A stretch of DNA of 24,532 nt from Lysobacteraceae bacterium (GTDB taxonomy: Bacteria; Pseudomonadota; Gammaproteobacteria; Xanthomonadales; Xanthomonadaceae). This document shows positions 7,339 through 14,469 of this stretch, piece after piece (positions within the stretch are counted from its first letter, which is position 1; the number at the start of each line of letters is the position of its first letter). A program made the translations under genes and the position numbers. The notes beneath the pieces are model-generated. The model was not told the origin of the DNA and ran no database searches. It saw nothing but the letters and a program-made list of their open reading frames with translations. The stretch covers positions 1 through 24,532 of the forward strand of contig JAIXTZ010000154.1 in assembly GCA_027483745.1 (NCBI GenBank). The letters run 5' to 3'.

Positions 7339-8796
7339 TCAGCGCAGTTCGAGGTCGCCCTGCTGGGCGCCACGCTGCACGCGCAGGATCAGCCGCGCCG
7401 GCGGCTGCGCCAGCGCGCTGCGCAACGCGGGCAGGTCGTCGACGCGACGGCCGTTGACGCCGTAGATCCGGTCGCCGGGCATCAGGCCGTTCTGGCCCGC
7501 GCGGGAGTCCGGAGCCACGTTCACCACCGCGACACCGGCAAGGCCGCCGCGGCGGAATTTTTCGGCCAACTCGCCCAGCGTGGCACCGCCCAGACGCACG
7601 TCGATGTCGGCGCCCGGCAGTTGCTTGGGCTGTTCGCGCAAGGTGGCCGAGAGCTTCAGCGCCTGCGCGCCGCGGCGCACGTCGAGCGCCGCCGCTTCGT
7701 TCACCGGCAGCAGGCCTTCGGCATTGCGCAGCGCCTGCGCGCTGTCGACGCGCTGGCCATTGATGGCGGTGACGACGTCACCGGGCCGCAGGCCCGCGGC
7801 CTCGCCCGGGGCGTTGCGGTAAACGCGGGTGACGATGGCGCCGCGCACGGTCGCGTCGAGGCCCAGCTCCTGCGCGAAACGCGGCGTCAGGTCGACGAGC
7901 TCGAGGCCCAGCGAGCCGCGCTTCACCTCGCCGTAGACGAGCAGCTGCCGCATCACCTCGTGCGCCAGGTTGGCGGGGATGGCGAAGCCGAGGCCGATGT
8001 TGCCCGCCGCGCTGCCGCGCGGATTGAAGCTGGCGGTGTTGATGCCCACGAGCTCGCCGCGCAGGTTGACCAGCGCGCCGCCGGAGTTGCCCGGGTTGAT
8101 GGACGCATCCGTCTGGATGAAATCCTGGAAGCCGAGGCCGGTCAGGCCGCTGCGGCCGACGGCGGAGACGATGCCCGAGGTGACGGTCTGGCCGAGGCCG
8201 AAGGGATTGCCCACGGCCACGACGAAATCGCCGACGCGCAGGCTCTGCGAGTTCGCCAGCGGCAGCGCGCGCAGGTTCTCGGCCGGGATGCGGATCAGCG
8301 CGACGTCGGTGCCTGGATCGCTGCCGATGAACTCGGCTTCCACGGTGCGGCCGTCGTGCAGCTGCACGCTCACTTCGGTCGCGTTGTCGACGACGTGGTG
8401 GTTGGTGAGCACGTAGCCGCGCTGCGCATCGACGATCACGCCCGAGCCCAGCGATTGCGACTCGCGCTGCTGCGGGCCTTCCGGCATGCCGAAGAAGCGG
8501 CGGAAGAACGGGTCGGCGGCCAGCGGGCTCTGCACTTCGACGACTTGGCGCGTGTAGATGTTGACGACCGCCGGGGTCACGCCTTCCAGCATCGGCGCCA
8601 GCGAGGGCAGGGCCGGCAGCGCGGAGACGCTGCGGGGCGTATCGGCGGTGACGGGGCTGCTGGCCGCCGCCGCGGCGGGCGGCGAGGCCGGGCTGGCGAT
8701 GGCGGCGGGCACCGGGTCCGGGGCGAGGCCGCGGGCGATCAGGCCACCGCCGACGGCGGTGGCAAGCAGGCAGGCGAGGAGGGGCAAGGGGCGCAT
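7339..8796 (-). CDS. Do/DegP/DegQ-family periplasmic serine endoprotease
   Basis: A 485-residue HtrA-family protease/chaperone that handles misfolded proteins in the periplasm. The N-terminus (1-25) is a signal peptide or single anchor; a long Ala/Pro/Ser linker (about 28-62) follows. The trypsin-like domain has the full triad: H134 in TNHHVV, D164 in GTDVALIRI and S238 in NPGNSGGAL. Two PDZ domains follow (about 280-370 and 395-480), each with a GL(R/M)PGD segment. Two PDZ domains exclude a DegS type. The short stretch between the first strands favours DegQ/MucD over long-loop DegP. The ATG at 8796 is preferred because it begins a clean signal sequence and has GAGGA about 10 bases upstream; the longer open frame has no such signal. 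A TATCGT -10-like box lies at 8828-8833 on this strand. Confidence 0.94.
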   Translation of the reverse strand: MRPLPLLACLLATAVGGGLIARGLAPDPVPAAIASPASPPAAAAASSPVTADTPRSVSALPALPSLAPMLEGVTPAVVNIYTRQVVEVQSPLAADPFFRRFFGMPEGPQQRESQSLGSGVIVDAQRGYVLTNHHVVDNATEVSVQLHDGRTVEAEFIGSDPGTDVALIRIPAENLRALPLANSQSLRVGDFVVAVGNPFGLGQTVTSGIVSAVGRSGLTGLGFQDFIQTDASINPGNSGGALVNLRGELVGINTASFNPRGSAAGNIGLGFAIPANLAHEVMRQLLVYGEVKRGSLGLELVDLTPRFAQELGLDATVRGAIVTRVYRNAPGEAAGLRPGDVVTAINGQRVDSAQALRNAEGLLPVNEAAALDVRRGAQALKLSATLREQPKQLPGADIDVRLGGATLGELAEKFRRGGLAGVAVVNVAPDSRAGQNGLMPGDRIYGVNGRRVDDLPALRSALAQPPARLILRVQRGAQQGDLELR

Positions 8797-8975
8797 TCGC
8801 AGGCGGTCCTCGAAGGGTTCGATGAGCACGATAGATGCGGATTCCGGCCGCTTTCCGCAAGGGCCGGAGGTGGGTGCGGCTTCGTCCGTATGGATCGCGT
8901 GAATTCCCGCAAGCGATTGAAAATGAAGCGGAAAAATCCACCGATCCTGATGCCGCGCCGCGGCATTCAAATTCG

Positions 8976-9004
8976 TTGACAGGGTTGGGGGTCGGGCGTA
9001 CCGT
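8976..9004 (+). promoter_or_regulatory. Putative sigma70-type promoter of the nrdJ cluster
   Basis: A perfect -35 box TTGACA (8976-8981) is followed after 17 bases by TACCGT (8999-9004), which keeps the key T, A and final T of the -10 consensus. The surrounding 8880-8985 stretch is noticeably more AT-rich than the rest of the window, as expected for a control region. Transcription would start near 9011, giving an untranslated leader of roughly 220 bases before nrdJa. No clear NrdR or FNR-type box was found by eye. Confidence 0.55.
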
Positions 9005-9010
9005 TGTTCT

Positions 9011-9157
9011 CCGCCGGCCCTACATGTTGGGGTTCCGGCGGGGAGGGGCCCCAAGATTTTGGGGCTTGAACACAGCTGATGACGCAGGCCGGACGGTTCG
9101 TCATGGGGCAGGTCGACTGAAAAACGGGGTTCCGCCGGCGCATCGCGCCGAGGGCGG
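9011..9157 (+). ncRNA. Structured leader of nrdJa, candidate cis-regulatory RNA
   Basis: Four stem-loops follow one another in the predicted nrdJa leader. (1) CCGCCGG 9011-9017 pairs with CCGGCGG 9035-9041. (2) CCCCAA 9049-9054 pairs with TTGGGG 9059-9064, loop GATT, extendable outward. (3) ATGACG 9079-9084 pairs with CGTCAT 9099-9104. (4) CCGCC 9132-9136 pairs with GGCGG 9153-9157 around an inner GGCGC/GCGCC stem. The 13-mer at 9126-9138 nearly repeats 9029-9041 and holds a second CCGCCGG that could also pair with 9035-9041, so alternative folds are possible. It does not match a cobalamin riboswitch: no B12 box was found. I recall a structured RNA motif reported upstream of nrdJ genes but cannot confirm that this is it. 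Confidence 0.4.
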
Positions 9158-9232
9158 CCGTCTTTCCGTCTTCGAGGCCCCGGCGCCGAGCCGGTCGACA
9201 ACGACGCCCCCCGGGCGGAGGAGAGACGAGGA

Positions 9233-11383
9233 ATGAGCACGGTTCGCCTGGAAGCGGTCAAGACGGAAGGCCCGGTGGAGATCGCCATGCAGCCGGCGTC
9301 CTGGGACATCTGGGACAAGAAGTACCGCCTGAAGACCAAGAAGGGCGAGCCGGTCGATGCGGATATCGACGGCACCTACCGCCGCGTCGCCAAGGCCCTG
9401 GCCGACGCCGAGCCGAACGTCGAGAAGCAGAAGTACTGGTACGAGCGCTTCCTCTGGGCGCTGCGCCGCGGCGTGATCCCCGCCGGCCGCATCACGTCCA
9501 ACGCCGGTGCGTTGGAGCACAAGCCCGCGACGTCGACGATCAACTGCACGGTGTCGGGCACGATCCCCGACTCGATGGACGGCATCCTCGAGAAGGTCCA
9601 TGAAGCCGGCCTCACGCTGAAGGCGGGCTGCGGCATCGGCTACGAGTTCTCGACGCTGCGCCCGCGCGGCGCCTTCGTGGCCGGCGCTGGCGCCTACACC
9701 TCGGGTCCGCTGAGCTTCATGGATATCTACGACAAGATGTGCTTCACCGTCTCGTCGGCCGGCGGCCGCCGCGGCGCGCAGATGGGCACGTTCGAAATCA
9801 GCCATCCGGACGTCAAGGAATTCATCAAGGCCAAGCGCGAGGACGGGCGCCTGCGCCAGTTCAACCTCTCGCTGCTGATCACCGACGAGTTCATGGACGC
9901 CGTGGCCCGCGACGCCGAGTGGCCGCTGGTGTTCCCGATCAGCGACAAGGAGGTCGGCGACATCGATCTCGCCGCCGCGAACCAGGTCATCTGGCGCGAT
10001 TGGCCGACCAGCAAGGGCTACGTGAGCCGCGACGACGGCATGGTGGCGTGCCGGGTCTACAGCCGCGCCCGGGCGCGCGGCCTGTGGGACATGATCATGA
10101 CGTCCACCTACGACTTCGCCGAGCCGGGCTTCATCCTCATCGACCGCGTCAATGAGATGAACAACAACTGGTTCTGCGAGGCGATCCGCGCGACCAACCC
10201 CTGCGGCGAGCAGCCGCTGCCGCCCTACGGCGCCTGCCTGCTGGGCTCGGTGAACCTCACCAAGTTCGTGCGCGACCCGTTCACCGACAAGGCGCGCTTC
10301 GACTGGGAGGAATACAAGGAAGTCGTGCGCGTGTTCACCCGCATGCTCGACAACGTGGTCGAAGTGAACGGCCTGCCGCTCGAGCAGCAGCGCATCGAGA
10401 TCATGCGCAAGCGCCGCCACGGCATGGGCTTCCTCGGCCTCGGCTCGACGATGACCATGCTGCGCATGAAGTACGGCTCGCCGGAGAGCTGCGAGTTCAC
10501 CGAAGCCGTCTCCCGCGAGATGGCCGTCGCCGGCTGGGAAGTGGCGCTGTCGCAGGCCGAGGAGAAGGGCCCCGCTCCGATCATGGACGAGGACTTCACC
10601 GTCACCGCCGAGATGCTGCGCAAGCGCCCGGAGATGGCGAAGGACGGCTTCAAGGTGGGCGATGCCATCAAGGGCCGCCTGCTGCACGCCAAGTACAGCC
10701 GCTACATGCAGCGCGTCGCCGGCGTGGCGCCGGAGCTGGTGCAGAAGCTCGCCGAGACCGGCGCCCGCTTCACCCACCACAGCTCGATCGCGCCGACCGG
10801 CACCATCTCGCTCTCGCTGGCCAACAACGCCTCCAACGGCATCGAGCCCTCGTTCGCGCACCACTACTCGCGCAACGTGATCCGCGAAGGCAAGAAGTCG
10901 AAGGAGAAGGTGGACGTCTACAGCTTCGAGCTGCTGGCCTACCGTGAGCTGGTGAACCCGAAGGCGATGCCGTACAGCGATGATCCGGAAGCCAAGCTGC
11001 CGGACTACTTCATCGCCGCGGACGACATCTCGCCGAAGGGGCACGTGGACATCCAGGCCGCCTCGCAGATCTGGATCGATTCCTCGATCTCCAAGACGGC
11101 GAACGTCCCGACGGACTTCCCGTACGAGGACTTCAAGGACATCTACCGCTACGCCCACGAGAAGGGCCTGAAGGGCTGCACCACCTTCCGCTTCAACCCG
11201 GCCGCCTTCCAGGGCGTGTTGGTGAAGGAGAAGGACCTCGAGAACACCACCTACCGCTTCGAACTCGAGGACGGCAGCGTGGTCGAGGTGAAGGGCAACG
11301 AGCAGATCGAGTACGACGGCGAGATGCACACCGCCGCCAATCTGTTCGATGCGTTGAAGGAAGGCTACTACGGCAAGTTCTGA
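9233..11383 (+). CDS. nrdJa: Class II (B12-dependent) ribonucleotide reductase, large subunit NrdJa
   Basis: The 716-residue catalytic subunit of the adenosylcobalamin-dependent ribonucleotide reductase, which makes deoxyribonucleotides with or without oxygen. Residues align with the known class II active site: C105 in STINCTVS and C335 in YGACLL as the redox pair, and NPCGEQ (322-327) giving N322, the thiyl-radical C324 and E326. PTGTISL in the second half is the usual phosphate-binding segment. The protein ends without the C-terminal cysteine tail of one-piece NrdJ; that part is encoded by the separate gene at 12180, as in the Pseudomonas NrdJa/NrdJb arrangement. The ATG at 9233 follows a GGAGGAGAG stretch. 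Codon use is strongly biased to G/C-ending codons, suggesting good expression. A long structured leader precedes it. Confidence 0.95.
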   Translation: MSTVRLEAVKTEGPVEIAMQPASWDIWDKKYRLKTKKGEPVDADIDGTYRRVAKALADAEPNVEKQKYWYERFLWALRRGVIPAGRITSNAGALEHKPATSTINCTVSGTIPDSMDGILEKVHEAGLTLKAGCGIGYEFSTLRPRGAFVAGAGAYTSGPLSFMDIYDKMCFTVSSAGGRRGAQMGTFEISHPDVKEFIKAKREDGRLRQFNLSLLITDEFMDAVARDAEWPLVFPISDKEVGDIDLAAANQVIWRDWPTSKGYVSRDDGMVACRVYSRARARGLWDMIMTSTYDFAEPGFILIDRVNEMNNNWFCEAIRATNPCGEQPLPPYGACLLGSVNLTKFVRDPFTDKARFDWEEYKEVVRVFTRMLDNVVEVNGLPLEQQRIEIMRKRRHGMGFLGLGSTMTMLRMKYGSPESCEFTEAVSREMAVAGWEVALSQAEEKGPAPIMDEDFTVTAEMLRKRPEMAKDGFKVGDAIKGRLLHAKYSRYMQRVAGVAPELVQKLAETGARFTHHSSIAPTGTISLSLANNASNGIEPSFAHHYSRNVIREGKKSKEKVDVYSFELLAYRELVNPKAMPYSDDPEAKLPDYFIAADDISPKGHVDIQAASQIWIDSSISKTANVPTDFPYEDFKDIYRYAHEKGLKGCTTFRFNPAAFQGVLVKEKDLENTTYRFELEDGSVVEVKGNEQIEYDGEMHTAANLFDALKEGYYGKF

Positions 11384-11569
11384 GGGTTCGCGGTAAGTTC
11401 CGCTGACGGCCTCGGCCGTCAGCGCATCAGGCAAATCGAAGGCCTGGGCAGAGCGCTCGTGCTTCGAGATCGAGGCCTGCCCGACCCGCCCCGGCGAGGT
11501 GGGCCCGAACCGGCAAGCGTGCACCGGCCCCCAAGGCACGCGGATGCAGCACCCCACTGGAGTGTTCCC
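11384..11569 (+). other. Gap between nrdJa and the histone-like gene
   Basis: These 186 bases hold the 10-bp hairpin at 11401-11424 and, further on, a weaker GGGCAG/CTGCCC pairing around 11447-11493. No protein frame here is persuasive. No clear promoter is visible, so the histone-like gene may be transcribed from the nrdJ promoter. Confidence 0.4.
11401..11424 (+). terminator. Perfect 10-bp hairpin after nrdJa
   Basis: CGCTGACGGC (11401-11410) and GCCGTCAGCG (11415-11424) form a perfect stem with a CTCG loop, 17 bases after the nrdJa stop. No T-run follows. It could be a terminator, or an mRNA-end stabiliser allowing part of the transcripts to read into the histone-like gene. Confidence 0.5.
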
Positions 11570-12073
11570 ATGAGCAACGGCAACGGTGTGACCACGACGA
11601 TCGCGCAGGCGGTTGAAGCGGTGAGCGACAAAGCCAATGAAGTCGTCGAGCAGGCGAAAGCCAAGGCGGCGCCGATGGTGAAGAAGGCCAAGGCCGAAGT
11701 CGCCAAGGTCGAGAAGGCCGCCAAGGCCAAGCTGAAGCAGGCCGAGAAGTCGCCCGCCGGCAAGGCCGTCAAGAAGGCCGTCGGCAACGCGAAGAAGAAG
11801 GTCGCGGCGGCGAAGAAGTCGGTCGACGCGGCGGTGAAGTCGGCGAAGGCCAAGCTCGGCGCCAAGCCGGCCGCGAAGAAGGCGGCCCCGGCCAAGAAGG
11901 CCGCCAAGCCCGCGGCCAAGAAGGCCGCGAAGAAGGCGCCGGTGAAGAAGGCCGCCACCAAGAAGGCTCCGGCCAAGAAGGCGGCGCCGAAGAAAGCGGT
12001 GAAGAAGGCGGCCCCGAAGAAAGCCGCGAAGAAAGCCGCGAAGAAAGCCGCCAAGAAGACCGCGCGCCGCTGA
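11570..12073 (+). CDS. Histone H1-like Lys/Ala-rich DNA-binding protein
   Basis: A 167-residue, extremely basic protein dominated by Lys, Ala and Pro, with the low-complexity makeup of bacterial histone H1-like and AlgP-type proteins that bind and compact DNA without sequence specificity. The first 15 or so residues are polar. Residues about 16-95 are Ala/Lys/Val-rich and probably helical or coiled-coil when bound. The C-terminal 70 residues are PAKKA and KKAAKKA repeats ending TARR. The ATG at 11570 is chosen over an upstream GTG because GGAG lies seven bases before it and the upstream frame lacks the same composition. It sits between the two subunit genes of the B12-dependent reductase, 186 bases after nrdJa and 106 before nrdJb. 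The exact subfamily cannot be told from such sequence. Confidence 0.85.
   Translation: MSNGNGVTTTIAQAVEAVSDKANEVVEQAKAKAAPMVKKAKAEVAKVEKAAKAKLKQAEKSPAGKAVKKAVGNAKKKVAAAKKSVDAAVKSAKAKLGAKPAAKKAAPAKKAAKPAAKKAAKKAPVKKAATKKAPAKKAAPKKAVKKAAPKKAAKKAAKKAAKKTARR
12016..12051 (+). repeat. Three tandem copies of a 12-bp unit in the histone-like gene
   Basis: GAAGAAAGCCGC is repeated three times without change at 12016-12051, inside a longer stretch (about 11870-12060) of imperfect Lys-Lys-Ala repeats. Being a multiple of three, gain or loss of units would change tail length without a frameshift. Confidence 0.85.
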
Positions 12074-12094
12074 TCGCGGCGCCCGGCCCGGAAC

Positions 12095-12113
12095 CCCCGC
12101 TCGCTGAGCGGGG
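12095..12113 (+). terminator. Hairpin between histone-like gene and nrdJb
   Basis: CCCCGCTC (12095-12102) pairs perfectly with GAGCGGGG (12106-12113) over a three-base loop, 21 bases after the histone-like stop. No T-run follows. It may terminate part of the transcripts or mark a processing site ahead of nrdJb. Confidence 0.4.
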
Positions 12114-12179
12114 CCGGAAGCGTCACCCCTGAATTCCGCAGCAGACAACGCAACAGGCACCACCCGCAGGAGCGCCGGC

Positions 12180-12956
12180 ATGGCCATCAAGATCAGCAAG
12201 AAAATCAAGTCGTACAGCGTCGCCACGCCGGACGACAAGGCCGCCACGCCGGCGCCCGCGCCCGCGCCCGTCGCCGCTGCGCCCGTCGCCGCTGCGCCCG
12301 CGCCGCTGCCGACGGCCGAGATCATCCAGATGCACGAGCGCGTCGAGCGCCCGGAGACGCTGGTCGGCGCGACCTACAAGATCAAGTCGCCGCTGTTCGA
12401 GCACGCGCTGTACGTGACGATCAACGACATCGTGCTGAACCCTGGCACCGAGCACGAACTCCGTCGTCCCTTCGAGCTGTTCATCAACTCGAAGAACATG
12501 GAGCACTTCCAGTGGATCGTCGCCATCACGCGGATCGCCTCCGCGGTGTTCCGCAAGGGCGGCGACGTGACCTTCCTCGCCGAGGAGATGAAGGCCGTGT
12601 TCGACCCGCGTGGCGGCTATTTCAAGGCCGGCGGCGTCTACATGCCCTCGATCGTCGCCGAGATCGGCGACGTCATCGAGCAGCACTTGAAGTCGATCGG
12701 CATGATCGTCGACCCGGAGATCAGCGACGCGCAGCGCGCCCTGATCGCCGAGAAGCGCGCCGCGTACGAGAACCGCTCAAAAAAAAACCCTGACGTGAGC
12801 GCCGCCCCGACGGTGGGCGGCGATATCGCGATCACCGGCGACGGCACCAGCTTCCCGCCGTCGGCGACGATGTGCAGCAAGTGCAACACCAAGGCCCTCG
12901 TGCTGATGGACGGCTGCCAGACCTGCTTGAACTGCGGTTATTCCAAGTGCGGCTGA
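12180..12956 (+). CDS. nrdJb: Class II ribonucleotide reductase small component NrdJb (TSCPD/Cys tail)
   Basis: A 258-residue partner of NrdJa. The basic N-terminus leads to an Ala/Pro-rich linker (about 21-44), then a TSCPD-type domain (about 50-185; note FELFINSKN and AVFRKGGD). Last comes a cysteine tail: C232, C235, C246 and C249 form a likely zinc site, and C252 and C257 in CGYSKC are the expected redox pair that re-reduces the active site of NrdJa. The ATG at 12180 has AGGAG seven bases upstream. A run of nine A residues (12779-12787) at the junction between domain and tail makes a canonical slippery heptamer; a -1 shift would end the protein at 204 residues without any of the six cysteines. 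The gene is separated from nrdJa by the histone-like gene. Confidence 0.85.
   Translation: MAIKISKKIKSYSVATPDDKAATPAPAPAPVAAAPVAAAPAPLPTAEIIQMHERVERPETLVGATYKIKSPLFEHALYVTINDIVLNPGTEHELRRPFELFINSKNMEHFQWIVAITRIASAVFRKGGDVTFLAEEMKAVFDPRGGYFKAGGVYMPSIVAEIGDVIEQHLKSIGMIVDPEISDAQRALIAEKRAAYENRSKKNPDVSAAPTVGGDIAITGDGTSFPPSATMCSKCNTKALVLMDGCQTCLNCGYSKCG
12264..12293 (+). repeat. 15-bp tandem repeat coding the Ala/Pro linker of NrdJb
   Basis: GCGCCCGTCGCCGCT occurs twice in tandem and encodes APVAA twice (residues 29-38); a third, degenerate copy follows. The linker is probably flexible and of variable length between strains. Confidence 0.8.
12779..12793 (+). other. A9 slippery run followed by a -1-frame stop in nrdJb
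   Basis: Nine A residues (12779-12787) are read as the end of TCA, then AAA AAA AAC. Bases 12782-12788 are A_AAA_AAC in the zero frame, a standard -1 frameshift heptamer. After a -1 slip the next codons are CCC (12788-12790) and TGA (12791-12793). Polymerase slippage on A9 is an alternative route to the same outcome. The feature is plain in the sequence; its use is inference. Confidence 0.55.
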
Positions 12957-13350
12957 GCGGCCGAGCGCTAGGTCACGTTTGCGGGCTGCCCGGACGTGGC
13001 CTGGGCTTGGGATGCCCCTCGACTTGAAGCGGTCCCCTGGCGCTGATGCCGCGCTTGATGTTCGTTGTCCCGATCGCTGAGGCACCGCAGCTCACCGGGC
13101 CGGTGTAACCCTTCATGCGCGGTAATCGGGCAATGCCGTGCTCGATCTCGTTGCTGCCCAGCAGGTGGTGGTCGGCCAACAGCTCGTCTACCGCCGCATG
13201 CACCCCGTCGGCACCAGTGACACGATGCGCAAGCACCTCCAGCGGCAGCAGGCCGACTACTGCCAGATCGGGGTTTGCCCTAGGTAAGGCCCGGCAACCG
13301 CCGTCGATCCAGGCAACGCCGGTGCGCCCGGGCGCGGGCATACTGCGGCG
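12957..13350. other. 394-base stretch without a convincing gene
   Basis: Nothing here can be assigned. A minus-strand frame is open across about 12973-13340, with sensible codon use around LLADHHLLGSNEIEHGIARL and a following LPRMKGYTGPVSCG. On the plus strand a 49-codon frame from GTG 13138 to TAA 13287 is also open. Neither has a ribosome site or a recognised family. The region could hold a decayed gene fragment, read on the minus strand. The last 20 bases contain the likely promoter of the next gene. Confidence 0.35.
13339..13344 (+). promoter_or_regulatory. Candidate -10 box (CATACT) giving a leaderless mRNA
   Basis: CATACT lies exactly six bases before the GTG at 13351, so transcription by the usual spacing would start on the G of the start codon. 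There is no ribosome-binding sequence between them. No clear -35 box is seen. Confidence 0.4.
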
Positions 13351-14463
13351 GTGACCGGCTCCCTCGACGACGCCACTCGCCAGATCGCGTTCGAGCATTT
13401 CGGGCGCGACTTCGCCCGCGCGCTGCTGATGACGCCGGCCGGCTGGCTCGTGGTTGCTGCGATGGCGTGGGACTACGCGCCGTCGAGCGCGCTGTGGTCG
13501 TGGTTCGCCGGCGCGCTGCTGTGCTGGGTGCTCAGCCTCGTCCTCTGTCATCGCGCGCGGGGCGCAGGCTTCGATCAGGAAGGACATCGCCGCGGGCTGT
13601 GGGTGTCCGCCTTCGTTGACGGCATCGGCTGGGGCCTGCTGCCGGTCTTCCTGATGGGGCTGGACACGACCTTGGACGCCCGGCTCGCGGCCGTGCTCTG
13701 CGGCGTGGTGGCGGTGACCATCGGCGTCTACATCACCTCGCTGCCGGCGATGCGCCTGCAGATCGGCGGCACGTGGCTCGGTCTCGTGCTTTCCGTGCTG
13801 CTTGGTGGCGGTCCGGACGGCGCCATCCTGTTCGGCTTGGCCGTGATGCACGTTCTCGCACTCGTCTTCCTGCCAGGCATCGCCGAGCGCGTCGTCGACG
13901 GCATCCGCCTGCAGCAGGCCAACGCGCGCTTGGCCGAGCAGCTTCGGCTTCACCTCCAGACCGTCGAGGAAGAGGCGGCGACCGACCCGCTCACCGGCGT
14001 ACTGAACCGCCGTGCACTTGACCGCCTGCTGGCTCGCGAGACCGAGCGCTGCGAGGCGCAGGGCGGCATGGTTTCGGTGCTGGCGCTGGACCTCGACCAC
14101 TTCAAGGCGGTCAACGACACGCACGGCCACGCGGTGGGCGATGAGGCGCTGCGCGCCTTCGCACGGCGCGTCCGCGGTCCGTTGCGGCAGAGCGACCATC
14201 TTGCACGCCTCGGCGGCGAGGAATTCATCGTGCTGCTGTCGGGCGCGCCCGTGTCGAACGCGCTTGAGATCGCCGAGCGGCTGCGCGCGTCCGTGGCCGA
14301 AGCCCCGCTGGTCGATGTGCCGCGTGTGGCGGTGACCGTGTCGATCGGCGTCGCGGCGTTCCGTCCCGGCGACCGCGGCACGGACCTGCTCGCCCGTGCG
14401 GATACCGCGGCTTACGCGGCCAAGCGCGCGGGCCGTGACCGGGTGGTGCTGGCCGAGGGCTGA
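13351..14463 (+). CDS. Membrane-anchored diguanylate cyclase (GGDEF)
   Basis: A 370-residue inner-membrane protein predicted to make cyclic di-GMP from two GTP. About six hydrophobic segments fill residues 29-176 and act as an unidentified sensory input; a helical linker (about 180-208) leads to the GGDEF domain (about 209-368). The domain opens with DPLTGVLNRR (212-221) and has DLDHFKAVNDTHGH and the active-site variant GGEEF (288-292), which is catalytically competent in known cyclases. An RxxD inhibitory site (279-282) sits five residues before it, predicting product feedback. The GTG start at 13351 has no ribosome site and may be leaderless; the next Met is at the edge of the first membrane segment. 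The gene ends six bases from the convergent TraB/GumN gene. Confidence 0.92.
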   Translation: MTGSLDDATRQIAFEHFGRDFARALLMTPAGWLVVAAMAWDYAPSSALWSWFAGALLCWVLSLVLCHRARGAGFDQEGHRRGLWVSAFVDGIGWGLLPVFLMGLDTTLDARLAAVLCGVVAVTIGVYITSLPAMRLQIGGTWLGLVLSVLLGGGPDGAILFGLAVMHVLALVFLPGIAERVVDGIRLQQANARLAEQLRLHLQTVEEEAATDPLTGVLNRRALDRLLARETERCEAQGGMVSVLALDLDHFKAVNDTHGHAVGDEALRAFARRVRGPLRQSDHLARLGGEEFIVLLSGAPVSNALEIAERLRASVAEAPLVDVPRVAVTVSIGVAAFRPGDRGTDLLARADTAAYAAKRAGRDRVVLAEG

Positions 14464-14469
14464 GGCCGC

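Noticed and set aside
9076..9150. CTGATGA in the nrdJ leader, followed later by GAAAA, as a hammerhead ribozyme core.
   Set aside because: The bases after CTGATGA and before GAAA cannot form stem II, and no flanking stems I and III were found. Part of CTGATGA is instead used in the ATGACG/CGTCAT stem.
9005..9232. An adenosylcobalamin riboswitch before the B12-dependent reductase.
   Set aside because: The conserved B12 box and the surrounding four-way junction elements are not present; the leader may still be regulatory in another way.
12264..12320. The GC repeats at the start of nrdJb as a CRISPR-like or regulatory repeat.
   Set aside because: They are short in-frame tandem units coding an Ala/Pro linker, without spacers.
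9101..12325. A 1074-codon open frame on the minus strand opposite nrdJa and the histone-like gene.
   Set aside because: It is the antisense shadow of strongly biased GC-rich genes: rich in Arg, His, Gly and Leu, no domain, and the opposite strand has clear catalytic motifs throughout.
13115..13354. A 79-codon plus frame in the gap before the membrane cyclase.
   Set aside because: Ser/Arg/Thr/Pro-rich translation, no ribosome site and no family resemblance.
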